NCBI GenBank assembly: GCA_030147645.1
Contig: JASBUY010000111.1
Location: 1-5,732, forward strand
Direction: 5' to 3'
Source: Aquabacter sp.
GTDB taxonomy: Bacteria; Pseudomonadota; Alphaproteobacteria; Rhizobiales; Xanthobacteraceae
DNA: 5,732 nt
In this document: positions 1 to 5,164 of the stretch, one piece after another
Numbering within the stretch: the stretch's first letter is position 1
Layout: each line of letters opens with the position of its first letter
Translations under genes and position numbers: made by a program
The notes under the pieces: generated by a model
What the model saw: only the letters and a program-made list of their open reading frames with translations
Told to the model about the DNA's origin: nothing
The model's database searches: none

Positions 1-327
1 GTCCAGCACCACGAGCCGCGCGCCCGCCGCCCGCGCCTGTGACAGGAAGGCCGCCTCGCGCGCCCGCACGAGCGGGTGGACGATGGATTCCAATCTCTTC
101 AGCGCGTCCGGATTGTTCAGCACGCGGGCGGACAACGCGACCCGGTCGATGGCGCCGTCCCGCGTCACGCCCGGAAAGGCGGCTTCCACGTGCGCCACGG
201 CTTCGGTCCTGTAAAGATCGTGGACGCAGGCATCGGCATCGTGCACCGGCACGCCTTCCGCGCCGAACAAAGCGGCAGTGGCGGATTTTCCCATGCCGAT
301 GGAGCCGGTCAGGCCGAGCACCCACAT
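1..327 (-). CDS. coaE: Dephospho-CoA kinase, N-terminal 109 residues (cut by window edge)
   Basis: Dephospho-CoA kinase phosphorylates the 3'-hydroxyl of dephospho-CoA with ATP, the last step of coenzyme A synthesis in the cytoplasm. The reading frame is open from the ATG at 327 to base 1. It begins MWVLGLTGSIGMGKS, with a P-loop (Walker A) at residues 8-15 and the catalytic lysine K14. VHDAD at about residues 28-32 is the expected position of the substrate-binding DAD element, and LESIVHPLVR (about 79-88) is the family's conserved HP motif. The fragment ends in VVLD, just where the family's D-x-PLLFE segment should begin, so roughly the last 90-100 residues lie outside the window. A GGAGGG ribosome binding site (complement of 335-340) inside the end of aroE lies 7 nt before the ATG. 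The gene starts 3 nt after the aroE stop, so it is the fourth gene of the leftward operon. Confidence 0.95.
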   Translation of the reverse strand, partial: MWVLGLTGSIGMGKSATAALFGAEGVPVHDADACVHDLYRTEAVAHVEAAFPGVTRDGAIDRVALSARVLNNPDALKRLESIVHPLVRAREAAFLSQARAAGARLVVLD

Positions 328-330
328 GTC

Positions 331-1176
331 TCAGCCCTCCAACTGCCCCTTGGCGCGCAAATCCTCCACCAGAAGCGTGCGCAGCCCCTCGTCGACGGTC
401 GGGCGAATGCCGAACCACCGCGCGAAGCCCGGCACCGCCTGGTGCATGAGCATGCCGAGCCCGTCCACGGTCTTGAGCCCGCGCGCCTTGGCGGCCTTCA
501 GGAAGGGGGTTTCGAGCGGCACATAGACCGCATCGCTCACCACAGCGTCGTCGCGCACCCGCGCAAGATCAAGATCGAGCGGCGGCTGTCCCTTCATGCC
601 CAGCGTGGTGGTGTTGGAAATGAGCCCGGCCTCTGCCAAGGGGCCGGCAAGGTCGCCGAGCCCGATGGGGCGCACCTTGGGACCGAACAGATCCCGCAAT
701 TCCTCGGCCTTCGAGAGGGTGCGATTGGCGAGCCAGATGGTCTCGACGCCGCGCTCGATGAGACCATGGAGAATGGAGCGCGCCGCGCCGCCCGCGCCGA
801 GCACCAGAGCCGGGCGCCCCGTTGCGTCCCAGCCGGGCGCCCCGGCATCGAGGCTTCCCACATAGCCGATGGCGTCGGTATTCCCGCCCATCATGCGGCC
901 GTCCTCGAACCAGATGGTGTTCACGGCTTCCAGGCGCCTGGCGGTGGCGTCCGCCTCATCCACCGCGCGGAAGGCCACTTGCTTGTGCGGCGCGGTGACG
1001 TTCCCGCCCGCATAGCGCGCCTTCATGCCGGAAAAGAAATCCGCCGCCGCCTCGGGCGGCACATCTTCGCGCCCATAGCTGCCGTCGAGCCCGTGGCGGG
1101 CAATCCAATAGCCGTGCAGCAAAGGCGAGCGGGAATAGGTGGCGGGATAGCCGACGATGCACAGGCGGACGGTCAC
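331..1176 (-). CDS. aroE: Shikimate dehydrogenase (NADP+)
   Basis: AroE reduces 3-dehydroshikimate to shikimate with NADPH, the fourth step of the shikimate pathway to aromatic amino acids. The 281-residue protein has the usual family length (about 270-285). The shikimate-binding YSRSPLLH is at 14-21 (S15 and S17). NVTAPHK at 59-65 carries the catalytic lysine K65, and NTDAIG at 99-104 carries its partner aspartate D101. The nucleotide-binding loop GAGGAARS is at 127-134, followed by NRT at 151-153, which contacts the NADP phosphate. A GLGMLMHQAV motif near the C-terminus completes the shikimate pocket. The start is GTG at 1176, chosen because GAAGGA (complement of 1185-1190) stands 8 nt upstream and because it overlaps the maf stop as GTGA. 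All catalytic residues are present, so it should be active. The alanine in NVTAPHK, where Ile, Val or Ser is commoner, is a minor variation. Confidence 0.97.
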   Translation of the reverse strand: MTVRLCIVGYPATYSRSPLLHGYWIARHGLDGSYGREDVPPEAAADFFSGMKARYAGGNVTAPHKQVAFRAVDEADATARRLEAVNTIWFEDGRMMGGNTDAIGYVGSLDAGAPGWDATGRPALVLGAGGAARSILHGLIERGVETIWLANRTLSKAEELRDLFGPKVRPIGLGDLAGPLAEAGLISNTTTLGMKGQPPLDLDLARVRDDAVVSDAVYVPLETPFLKAAKARGLKTVDGLGMLMHQAVPGFARWFGIRPTVDEGLRTLLVEDLRAKGQLEG

Positions 1177-1787
1177 GCGAGCAATCCTTCTTGCCGCAGC
1201 GCGCCGAGCAGCGGCAGAAGCGGCAGGCCGAGAATGGTGAAATGGTCCCCCTCGATGCGCTCGAACAGATGCGCGCCCAGGGCCTCCAGCTGGTAGCAGC
1301 CGACCGAGCCCAGAATGTCCAACCCGGCGGCATCCAGATAGTCCTCAATGGCCGCATCCGACAAGGCACGCATGGTGAGGCTGGCGCTCGTCACGGTCTC
1401 GAACAGCACCTCTTCCTCGCGCACCAGCGCGATAGCGGAATGCAGCATATGGGTGCGGCCCTGGAGGCGGGAGAGTTGCAGCTTCGCGGCCGTCCGGTCG
1501 CCGGCCTTGTGGAACAGCGTGCCGCACAAGGCCAGGGTCTGGTCGGCACCCACCACATAGCGCTCCGGCCCGGCCAGAGCGCTGCCCGCCAGCGCCTTGG
1601 TGCGCGCCAGCAGGCGGGCGACATCGTCGGGTGCCGCTTCCGCGCCGGCCGCCTGCGCCTCCACCGCGCGCTCATCCACGGTGGGGACCATCACCTCCAG
1701 TGGAATGCCGGCGGAGTCCAGCACCGCCCGCCGCGCCGCGCTGCGCGAGGCCAGGACCAGAGGACGGGAAGCGCGCCACAGGCTCAT
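1173..1787 (-). CDS. maf: Maf-family nucleoside triphosphate pyrophosphatase, YceF-like
   Basis: Maf proteins hydrolyse non-canonical or modified nucleoside triphosphates to monophosphate plus pyrophosphate, cleaning the nucleotide pool; some members also affect septation. The 204-residue protein has the family length. The phosphate-binding LASRSAARR is at 12-20, VDER at 37-40, and GADQT at 80-84 with the metal-binding/catalytic aspartate D82. The C-terminal segment HLFERIEGDHFTILGLPL (about 172-190) resembles the LFERLEG...LVGLPL ending of E. coli YceF, a 7-methyl-GTP pyrophosphatase. A preference for 7-methyl-GTP is therefore plausible, but substrate cannot be settled by motifs. The ATG overlaps the stop of the upstream regulatory-protein gene (ATGA) and no strong ribosome binding site precedes it, which suggests translational coupling. 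The downstream end overlaps the aroE start by 4 nt. Confidence 0.93.
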   Translation of the reverse strand: MSLWRASRPLVLASRSAARRAVLDSAGIPLEVMVPTVDERAVEAQAAGAEAAPDDVARLLARTKALAGSALAGPERYVVGADQTLALCGTLFHKAGDRTAAKLQLSRLQGRTHMLHSAIALVREEEVLFETVTSASLTMRALSDAAIEDYLDAAGLDILGSVGCYQLEALGAHLFERIEGDHFTILGLPLLPLLGALRQEGLLA

Positions 1788-2638
1788 GTCTCGACGATGC
1801 TCCGGCGCTGGCGCTCATTGAACAGGGCGATGATGGCCGCCGCAGTCTCCTCGATGGAGCGGCGCGTCACGTCGATCAGCGGCCAGGCATTGCGGGCGCT
1901 GAGCTTGCGCGAATAGGCCAATTCCTCCGACACCGCCTCGCGATCCACATAGGCCGCGCTGGGATGGGCGGCGTTGAGGCCGAGCAGCCGGTTCTGGCGG
2001 ATTTCGACGATGCGGTCGGGGCTCGCCACCAGCGTCACCACCAGTGGCTTCTTCAGCCGCTCGATATGGGGCGGCAGCAGCACGCCGGGCACCAGCGGGA
2101 TATTGGCGGTCTTGATGCCGCGATTGGCGAGATAGATGGAGGTAGGCGTCTTGGAGGTGCGCGAGATGCCGATCAGCACCACGTCGGCATTCTCCAGATC
2201 CTCGGTCATATGCCCGTCATCGTGCATGACGGTGAAGTTCAGCGCGTCGATGCGCTTGAAATAGGTGGCGTCCAGTGCGTGCTGCCCGCCCACGCGCGGC
2301 TGCGGCTCGCCGCCGAGATAGGCCTGGAAGAGCTGCACCACGGGCGCCAGAACCGAGAGGAAGGGCACGCCCAGCTCCCGGCAGCGCTCCTTCAGCCGTT
2401 CGCGCAATTCCTTGTCCACCAGCGTGTAGAGGACGATGCCGGGATTGGTCTCCACCTCGGTCAGCACCCGCTCCAGCTGCTTCATGGAGCGCACGAGGGG
2501 ATAGACATGCTCGATGGGCAGCACATTGGAATATTGGGCGCAGGCGGCGCGGCCCACATTGATCAGGGTCTCGCCGGTGGCGTCCGAAACGAGGTGGAGA
2601 TGGAAATAGGCGGGTTGCGCAACCTTCTCATCACTCAC
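1784..2638 (-). CDS. Pyruvate,phosphate dikinase (or PEP synthase) regulatory protein, DUF299 family
   Basis: Members of this family are bifunctional serine/threonine kinases and Pi-dependent phosphorylases. They switch pyruvate,phosphate dikinase (PPDK) or PEP synthase off and on by ADP-dependent phosphorylation and phosphate-dependent dephosphorylation of a threonine next to the catalytic histidine. The 284-residue product has the family length. It begins with FHLHLVSDATGETL (12-25), carries HDDG at 139-142, and has the P-loop-like GISRTSKT at 157-164 followed by PTSIYLANRG. I start it at GTG 2638 because AAGGAG (complement of 2648-2653) lies 9 nt upstream and conserved sequence begins ten residues later. 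The frame stays open to an ATG at 2788, but that extension shows no family similarity and runs through the putative origin. PPDK and PEP synthase regulators cannot be told apart here, so no symbol is given. It is the first gene of the leftward operon and sits where the DUF299 gene sits beside the Caulobacter origin. Confidence 0.93.
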   Translation of the reverse strand: MSDEKVAQPAYFHLHLVSDATGETLINVGRAACAQYSNVLPIEHVYPLVRSMKQLERVLTEVETNPGIVLYTLVDKELRERLKERCRELGVPFLSVLAPVVQLFQAYLGGEPQPRVGGQHALDATYFKRIDALNFTVMHDDGHMTEDLENADVVLIGISRTSKTPTSIYLANRGIKTANIPLVPGVLLPPHIERLKKPLVVTLVASPDRIVEIRQNRLLGLNAAHPSAAYVDREAVSEELAYSRKLSARNAWPLIDVTRRSIEETAAAIIALFNERQRRSIVET

Positions 2639-2669
2639 GCGTTGGTGCTCCTTGAAGTCAGCGCCCACC

Positions 2670-2691
2670 TTATCCACGCCCCTGTGGACGG
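2670..2691. promoter_or_regulatory. Pair of opposed DnaA boxes
   Basis: TTATCCACG at 2670-2678 matches the DnaA consensus TTATCCACA in 8 of 9 positions. Four bases on, TGTGGACGG at 2683-2691 gives the TCCACA core on the other strand (6 of 9). The two face each other and could also fold as a 5-bp hairpin. They lie just beyond the ribosome binding site of the leftward regulatory-protein gene, so DnaA bound here could also influence that operon. Confidence 0.6.
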
Positions 2692-2753
2692 CGTGTGCAG
2701 GAAGGCATGCCCGAAAGGCCCGCGCAAGCCGAGCCTGGGGAGATCGGGAACAA

Positions 2754-2762
2754 CCATCCACA
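2754..2762 (+). promoter_or_regulatory. DnaA box (CCATCCACA)
   Basis: Seven of nine positions match TTATCCACA, with the ATCCACA core intact. It lies in the centre-left of the putative origin. Two TGGGGA hexamers nearby (2736-2741 and 2773-2778) read TCCCCA on the other strand, resembling the weak W-type DnaA sites described in Caulobacter. Confidence 0.5.
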
Positions 2763-2807
2763 TTTCGGCTCGTGGGGACACGGGGCACGCGCGCGGCTGT
2801 GAACCGG

Positions 2808-2816
2808 TGTGGACGC
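2808..2816 (-). promoter_or_regulatory. Weak DnaA box (TCCACA core)
   Basis: TGTGGACGC on the plus strand reads GCGTCCACA on the minus strand, 6 of 9 matches with the TCCACA core intact. It lies 4 nt left of the 14-bp palindrome and 16 nt from the first CtrA box, so DnaA and CtrA binding here could interfere. Confidence 0.4.
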
Positions 2817-2820
2817 TTTC

Positions 2821-2834
2821 AAGAGCCGGCTCTT
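2821..2834. repeat. Perfect 14-bp palindrome in the origin region
   Basis: AAGAGCCGGCTCTT is a perfect inverted repeat with no spacer. Its last two bases are the first two of the adjacent CtrA box. With no loop it is unlikely to be an RNA hairpin and looks more like an operator for a dimeric DNA-binding protein. I do not recognise the factor. Confidence 0.6.
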
Positions 2835-2849
2835 AACCTTTGATTAACC
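2833..2849 (+). promoter_or_regulatory. CtrA box 1 (TTAA-N7-TTAAC)
   Basis: TTAACCTTTGATTAACC has TTAA at 2833-2836 and TTAAC at 2844-2848, separated by exactly seven bases, matching the full CtrA consensus. CtrA is the cell-cycle response regulator that silences the Caulobacter origin and controls many promoters in alphaproteobacteria. The box also contains TTGATT, the better conserved half of an IHF site in reverse orientation. Confidence 0.75.
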
Positions 2850-2860
2850 TCTTCATTCCC

Positions 2861-2877
2861 TCCCGCCGAGAGCGGGA
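2861..2877. repeat. Short hairpin within the origin region
   Basis: TCCCGC (2861-2866) and GCGGGA (2872-2877) form a perfect 6-bp stem around the 5-nt loop CGAGA. It lies between the two CtrA boxes. It has no following T-run, so it is not an obvious terminator; it may be structural or chance in GC-rich DNA. Confidence 0.4.
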
Positions 2878-2904
2878 CAAACGGGGTGCGCCGAAGGGTC
2901 CGTC

Positions 2905-2913
2905 TGTGGAGCG
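2905..2913 (-). promoter_or_regulatory. Weak DnaA box (TCCACA core)
   Basis: TGTGGAGCG reads CGCTCCACA on the minus strand, with the TCCACA core and 6 of 9 matches. It is the only TCCACA-core element between the two CtrA boxes and the one nearest the AT-rich tract. Alone it would be weak evidence. Confidence 0.4.
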
Positions 2914-2935
2914 ATTGTCGAGGGCGGCTGGAAGT

Positions 2936-2952
2936 GGTTAATCAACCGTTAA
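2936..2952 (-). promoter_or_regulatory. CtrA box 2 (TTAA-N7-TTAAC on minus strand), upstream of hemE
   Basis: On the minus strand this reads TTAACGGTTGATTAACC, a full CtrA consensus that matches box 1 in 15 of 17 positions. It ends 40 bp before the hemE ATG. A weak promoter-like pair, TTGTCG (2915-2920) and TTAATC (2938-2943) 17 bp apart, would put its -10 element inside the box, so CtrA could repress hemE as well as the origin. The promoter match is speculative; the CtrA box is clear. Confidence 0.75.
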
Positions 2953-2961
2953 AACCCAACA

Positions 2962-2985
2962 GACTCTCTCTTTTAAAAAAGAATC
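2962..2985. promoter_or_regulatory. Two GANTC (CcrM methylation) sites in the hemE leader
   Basis: GACTC at 2962-2966 and GAATC at 2981-2985 are the only GANTC sites in the intergenic region. In many alphaproteobacteria the cell-cycle methylase CcrM methylates GANTC, and the change from full to hemi-methylation after fork passage alters nearby promoters. Both sites lie between CtrA box 2 and the hemE start. By composition about one would be expected in the region, so their position matters more than their number. Confidence 0.5.
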
Positions 2986-2994
2986 TTATTTGAT
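2971..2994. other. AT-rich tract, candidate DNA unwinding element
   Basis: 21 of 24 bases are A or T in an otherwise very GC-rich window, starting with TTTTAAAAAA. It adjoins CtrA box 2 and runs into the hemE start codon, the flank of the region expected to melt if this is the origin. It also explains why the hemE leader lacks a good ribosome binding site. Confidence 0.5.
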
Positions 2995-4054
2995 GACGGG
3001 ACTGGGAAAGACTGCGCCTGCGGCCGATCAATCGCCCTTCCTCGCGGTTCTGGACGGAGAGGTCCGCTCCGCTCCACCCCCGCTCTGGATGATGCGGCAG
3101 GCCGGGCGCTATCTGCCCGAATATCGCGAGGTCCGGGCCAAGGCGGGCGACTTCCTGACCCTGTGCTACACGCCGGAACTCGCCGCCGAGGTGACGCTCC
3201 AGCCGATCCGCCGCTTCGCCTTCGACGCGGCCATCATCTTTTCCGACATCCTGGTGGTTCCCCATGCGCTCGGCGTCGGCCTGCGCTTCGAAACGGGGGA
3301 GGGGCCGCGCCTCGATCCCGTGACCGATGCCGCCGGTGTCGCCGCCCTGCCGGACACACTCGATGCGGCGCGCACCGCCCCGGTCTATGAGGCGCTTGCC
3401 CGGACCAAGGCCGCCTTGCCGCGCGCCACTGCGCTGATCGGATTTTGCGGTGCGCCCTGGACGGTCGCGACCTACATGGTCGCCGGGCGGGGGACGGACG
3501 ACCAGGCGCCGGCGCGGCTTCTGGCCCTGCGCGATCCCGACCTGTTCCAGGCGCTCATCGACCATCTGGTGGAAGTGTCCATCACCCATCTGCTCGGCCA
3601 GATCGACGCTGGGGCCGACGCGGTGCAGATCTTCGACACCTGGGCCGGCGTGCTCGATCCCCTGTCGTTCGAGCGCTGGTGCCTCGATCCGCTGGCCCGC
3701 ATCGCGGCCGGCATCTGGGCCAAGAAGCCCGACGCCCGCATCATCGCCTTCCCGAAAGGTGCGTCGGCCGAGGCACTGGCCCGCATCGCGGCGCTCGGCG
3801 TAAACGCGGTTGGGCTCGATTGGACCGCGGACCGCCAGAGCCTGCGCAAGCTTGGGGAAAAGACCGCGCTTCAGGGCAATCTCGACCCCCTGCGCCTGAT
3901 CGCCGGCGGGCCGCAACTGGACGAGGAAATCCTGCGCATCCGCAGCGATCTCGACGGCGTGCGGCACATCTTCAATCTCGGCCACGGCATCAAGCCGGAA
4001 ACCCCCATCGCCCATGTGGAAAGGCTGGTGGAAAGGGTGCGCGCGCCGCTGTGA
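2993..4054 (+). CDS. hemE: Uroporphyrinogen decarboxylase
   Basis: HemE removes the four acetate carboxyl groups of uroporphyrinogen III to give coproporphyrinogen III in the cytosolic heme pathway. The 353-residue product has the family length. It shows the signature RQAGRY at 35-40, FSDIL with the catalytic aspartate D85, GFCGAPWT at 150-157, DTWAGVL from D215, GNLDP at 295-299 and FNLGHGI with H331. All expected active-site residues are present. I take ATG 2993 as the start rather than the TTG immediately before it. Only a weak purine stretch (about 2975-2983) precedes it, so the start has little Shine-Dalgarno support, but no better in-frame start precedes the RQAGRY motif. It is the first gene right of the putative origin, with CtrA box 2 and two GANTC sites upstream, and is followed 78 nt later by hemJ. 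Confidence 0.98.
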   Translation: MTGLGKTAPAADQSPFLAVLDGEVRSAPPPLWMMRQAGRYLPEYREVRAKAGDFLTLCYTPELAAEVTLQPIRRFAFDAAIIFSDILVVPHALGVGLRFETGEGPRLDPVTDAAGVAALPDTLDAARTAPVYEALARTKAALPRATALIGFCGAPWTVATYMVAGRGTDDQAPARLLALRDPDLFQALIDHLVEVSITHLLGQIDAGADAVQIFDTWAGVLDPLSFERWCLDPLARIAAGIWAKKPDARIIAFPKGASAEALARIAALGVNAVGLDWTADRQSLRKLGEKTALQGNLDPLRLIAGGPQLDEEILRIRSDLDGVRHIFNLGHGIKPETPIAHVERLVERVRAPL

Positions 4055-4085
4055 AGCGCCGGCCCTGACGCCGCCCCGCTGGCGC

Positions 4086-4110
4086 CCCTTGCGTGCCCAT
4101 GGCACAAGGG
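4086..4110 (+). repeat. Strong hairpin between hemE and hemJ
   Basis: CCCTT (4086-4090) pairs with AAGGG (4106-4110) and GTGCC (4093-4097) with GGCAC (4101-4105), leaving a 2-nt bulge (GC) and the loop CAT: ten base pairs in all. No T-run follows, so it is not a standard intrinsic terminator. It lies 11 nt before the hemJ ribosome binding site and may stabilise the hemE message, act as a processing site or affect hemJ expression. Confidence 0.5.
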
Positions 4111-4132
4111 AGGCCGACAAGCGGAGGCTGGC

Positions 4133-4558
4133 GTGCTCTATCTCTGGATCAAGGCGTTGCACATCCTGGCGATCATTTCCTGGATGGCCGCCATGCTCTA
4201 TCTGCCGCGCCTGTTCGTCTATCATTGCGGAGCGCCGGTGGGCTCGCCCCAGTCAGAGACGTTCAAGGTGATGGAGCGCAAGCTCCACCGCTACATTTCC
4301 AATCCCGCCATGATCGTCGCCTGGCTCGCGGGCCTGTGGCTGGCCTGGGATGGCGGCTGGTTCACGCAGGGCTGGCTGCATGGCAAGCTGCTCCTGGTGC
4401 TCGTCCTCTCGGGCGTCCACGGCATGCAATCGCGCTGGATGAAGCAATTCGCCCGTGACGAGCGTCCGCACAGCGAACGCTATTTCCGCATCATGAACGA
4501 GGTGCCCGCTCTGCTCATGGTCGGCATTGTGATCCTGGTGGTGGTGAAGCCGTTCTGA
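4133..4558 (+). CDS. hemJ: Protoporphyrinogen IX oxidase HemJ (membrane protein, former UPF0093)
   Basis: HemJ oxidises protoporphyrinogen IX to protoporphyrin IX in the inner membrane and is the usual form of this enzyme in alphaproteobacteria; it binds heme. The 141-residue protein has the family length. It starts LYLWIKALHILAIISWMA with the conserved H10 in the first helix, then LPRLFVYH (24-31), HGK (83-85) in the third helix and MNEVP (121-125) before the last. Four membrane segments are visible at about 3-25, 55-73, 82-100 and 122-139. The GTG at 4133 is chosen because CGGAGG (4122-4127) lies 5 nt upstream and the family begins right there. It follows hemE in the same direction, so two heme-pathway steps are probably co-transcribed. 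The universal stress protein gene starts 14 nt after its stop. Confidence 0.95.
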   Translation: MLYLWIKALHILAIISWMAAMLYLPRLFVYHCGAPVGSPQSETFKVMERKLHRYISNPAMIVAWLAGLWLAWDGGWFTQGWLHGKLLLVLVLSGVHGMQSRWMKQFARDERPHSERYFRIMNEVPALLMVGIVILVVVKPF

Positions 4559-4572
4559 AGGTGGAGCGAGAC

Positions 4573-5070
4573 ATGAGCCCCAAGCGCCAGATCCACGAGC
4601 CGGGCCATCGCCGCAAATTCCTGGTGGTGGTGGACGACACCCCGGAATGCGACCGCGCCCTCTATTACGCCGCCCGCCGCGCCGCGCGCACCGGCTCGGG
4701 CGTCACCATGCTGGGCATCCTCGCGCTGGAGGAAATGCGCCAGCAATGGCTGGGCATCGCCGATCTCATGCGCGCGGAGGAAACCGAGGCGATGCAGCAG
4801 AAGCTGGACCGCTTCGCCGCCCGCGCCCGCCAGATTTCCGGCGTCGCGGCGGAAGGCGTGATCCGCGAGGGGGACAAGGCGGAGGCGCTGCGCTCGGTCA
4901 TCGCCGAGGATCGCGACATCGCCGTCCTGGTGCTGGCCGCCGGCACGGGCTCGGAGGGACCCGGTCCGCTGGTCGCGCTGCTGGCGGGACCCGCCGCCGG
5001 CCGGTTCGCCATCCCCGTCACCATCGTGCCCGGCGCTCTGTCCGACGAGGAACTGGATGCTTTGGCTTGA
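4573..5070 (+). CDS. Universal stress protein (UspA-family) domain protein
   Basis: This 165-residue protein is a single Usp domain. It begins with the beta-strand KFLVVVDDTPE (15-25, D21/D22 at the nucleotide-binding position) and ends with the ATP-binding pattern G126-x2-G129-x9-G139. The next residue, normally Ser or Thr, is P140, so the phosphate contact may be altered. PVTIVPG near the C-terminus is the usual last strand. Usp proteins are cytoplasmic, often dimeric, nucleotide-binding proteins linked to stress survival; the specific role here is unknown. ATG 4573 is preferred over GTG 4561 because GGAG at 4563-4566 precedes it by 6 nt and would be inside the gene otherwise. It lies just behind hemJ and is probably in the same transcript, followed by a likely terminator. 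Confidence 0.88.
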   Translation: MSPKRQIHEPGHRRKFLVVVDDTPECDRALYYAARRAARTGSGVTMLGILALEEMRQQWLGIADLMRAEETEAMQQKLDRFAARARQISGVAAEGVIREGDKAEALRSVIAEDRDIAVLVLAAGTGSEGPGPLVALLAGPAAGRFAIPVTIVPGALSDEELDALA

Positions 5071-5071
5071 G

Positions 5072-5101
5072 CCTGGCGGAGAACGCGCCGGGTAATAATT
5101 T
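5072..5101 (+). terminator. Likely intrinsic terminator after the Usp gene
   Basis: CCTGGCG (5072-5078) pairs with CGCCGGG (5086-5092) in a 7-bp GC-rich stem (one G-T pair) with a 7-nt loop, starting 1 nt after the stop codon. It is followed by TAATAATTT, an AT-rich but not pure T tail. This would close the hemE-hemJ-usp transcript. The interrupted T-run keeps confidence moderate. Confidence 0.5.
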
Positions 5102-5164
5102 GGTCGCCGCCGCCGCTTAGCCTGTCCGAATTGTGAGGCTTGTTTCTGCTCCCCGGACGGGCAC

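Larger units (their letters stand above)
2639..2992. other. oriC: Probable chromosomal replication origin (oriC) between the DUF299 gene and hemE
   Basis: This gene-free 354-bp region separates two divergent operons. Seen directly: a near-perfect DnaA box (TTATCCACG, 2670-2678), four further elements with the TCCACA core, two TCCCCA-type hexamers, two perfect TTAA-N7-TTAA CtrA boxes, two GANTC sites, and an AT-rich tract of 21 A/T in 24 bases (2971-2994). The only open frames crossing it are high-GC shadows and an unlikely N-terminal extension of the DUF299 protein. Established knowledge: the Caulobacter crescentus origin lies between hemE and a DUF299-family gene, is bound by DnaA, and is silenced by CtrA at TTAA-N7-TTAA sites. 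The pairing of neighbours and site types supports the same role here. Initiation has not been shown from sequence; a strong shared regulatory region is the main alternative. Confidence 0.8.

Noticed and set aside
76..1296. 406-residue open frame on the plus strand opposite coaE and aroE
   Set aside because: It is the antisense shadow of well-supported genes with complete catalytic motifs; its His/Arg/Gly-rich composition is typical of high-GC shadow frames.
2704..2711. 8-bp palindrome GGCATGCC in the intergenic region
   Set aside because: Too short to stand out in GC-rich DNA and not linked to any other element.
2639..2788. 50-residue N-terminal extension of the DUF299 protein to ATG 2788
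   Set aside because: The family starts at about the GTG at 2638, which has a good ribosome binding site; the extension is basic and unstructured and crosses DnaA boxes.
1631..2836. 401-residue plus-strand frame opposite maf and the DUF299 gene
   Set aside because: Antisense to conserved proteins, shows no domain, and runs through the origin elements.
2942..4225. 427-residue minus-strand frame opposite hemE
   Set aside because: HemE on the other strand is unambiguous; the antisense frame is low-complexity and has no recognisable motif.
5106..5116. Short GCC triplet run after the Usp gene
   Set aside because: Three to four repeats are common in DNA of this composition and carry no clear role.
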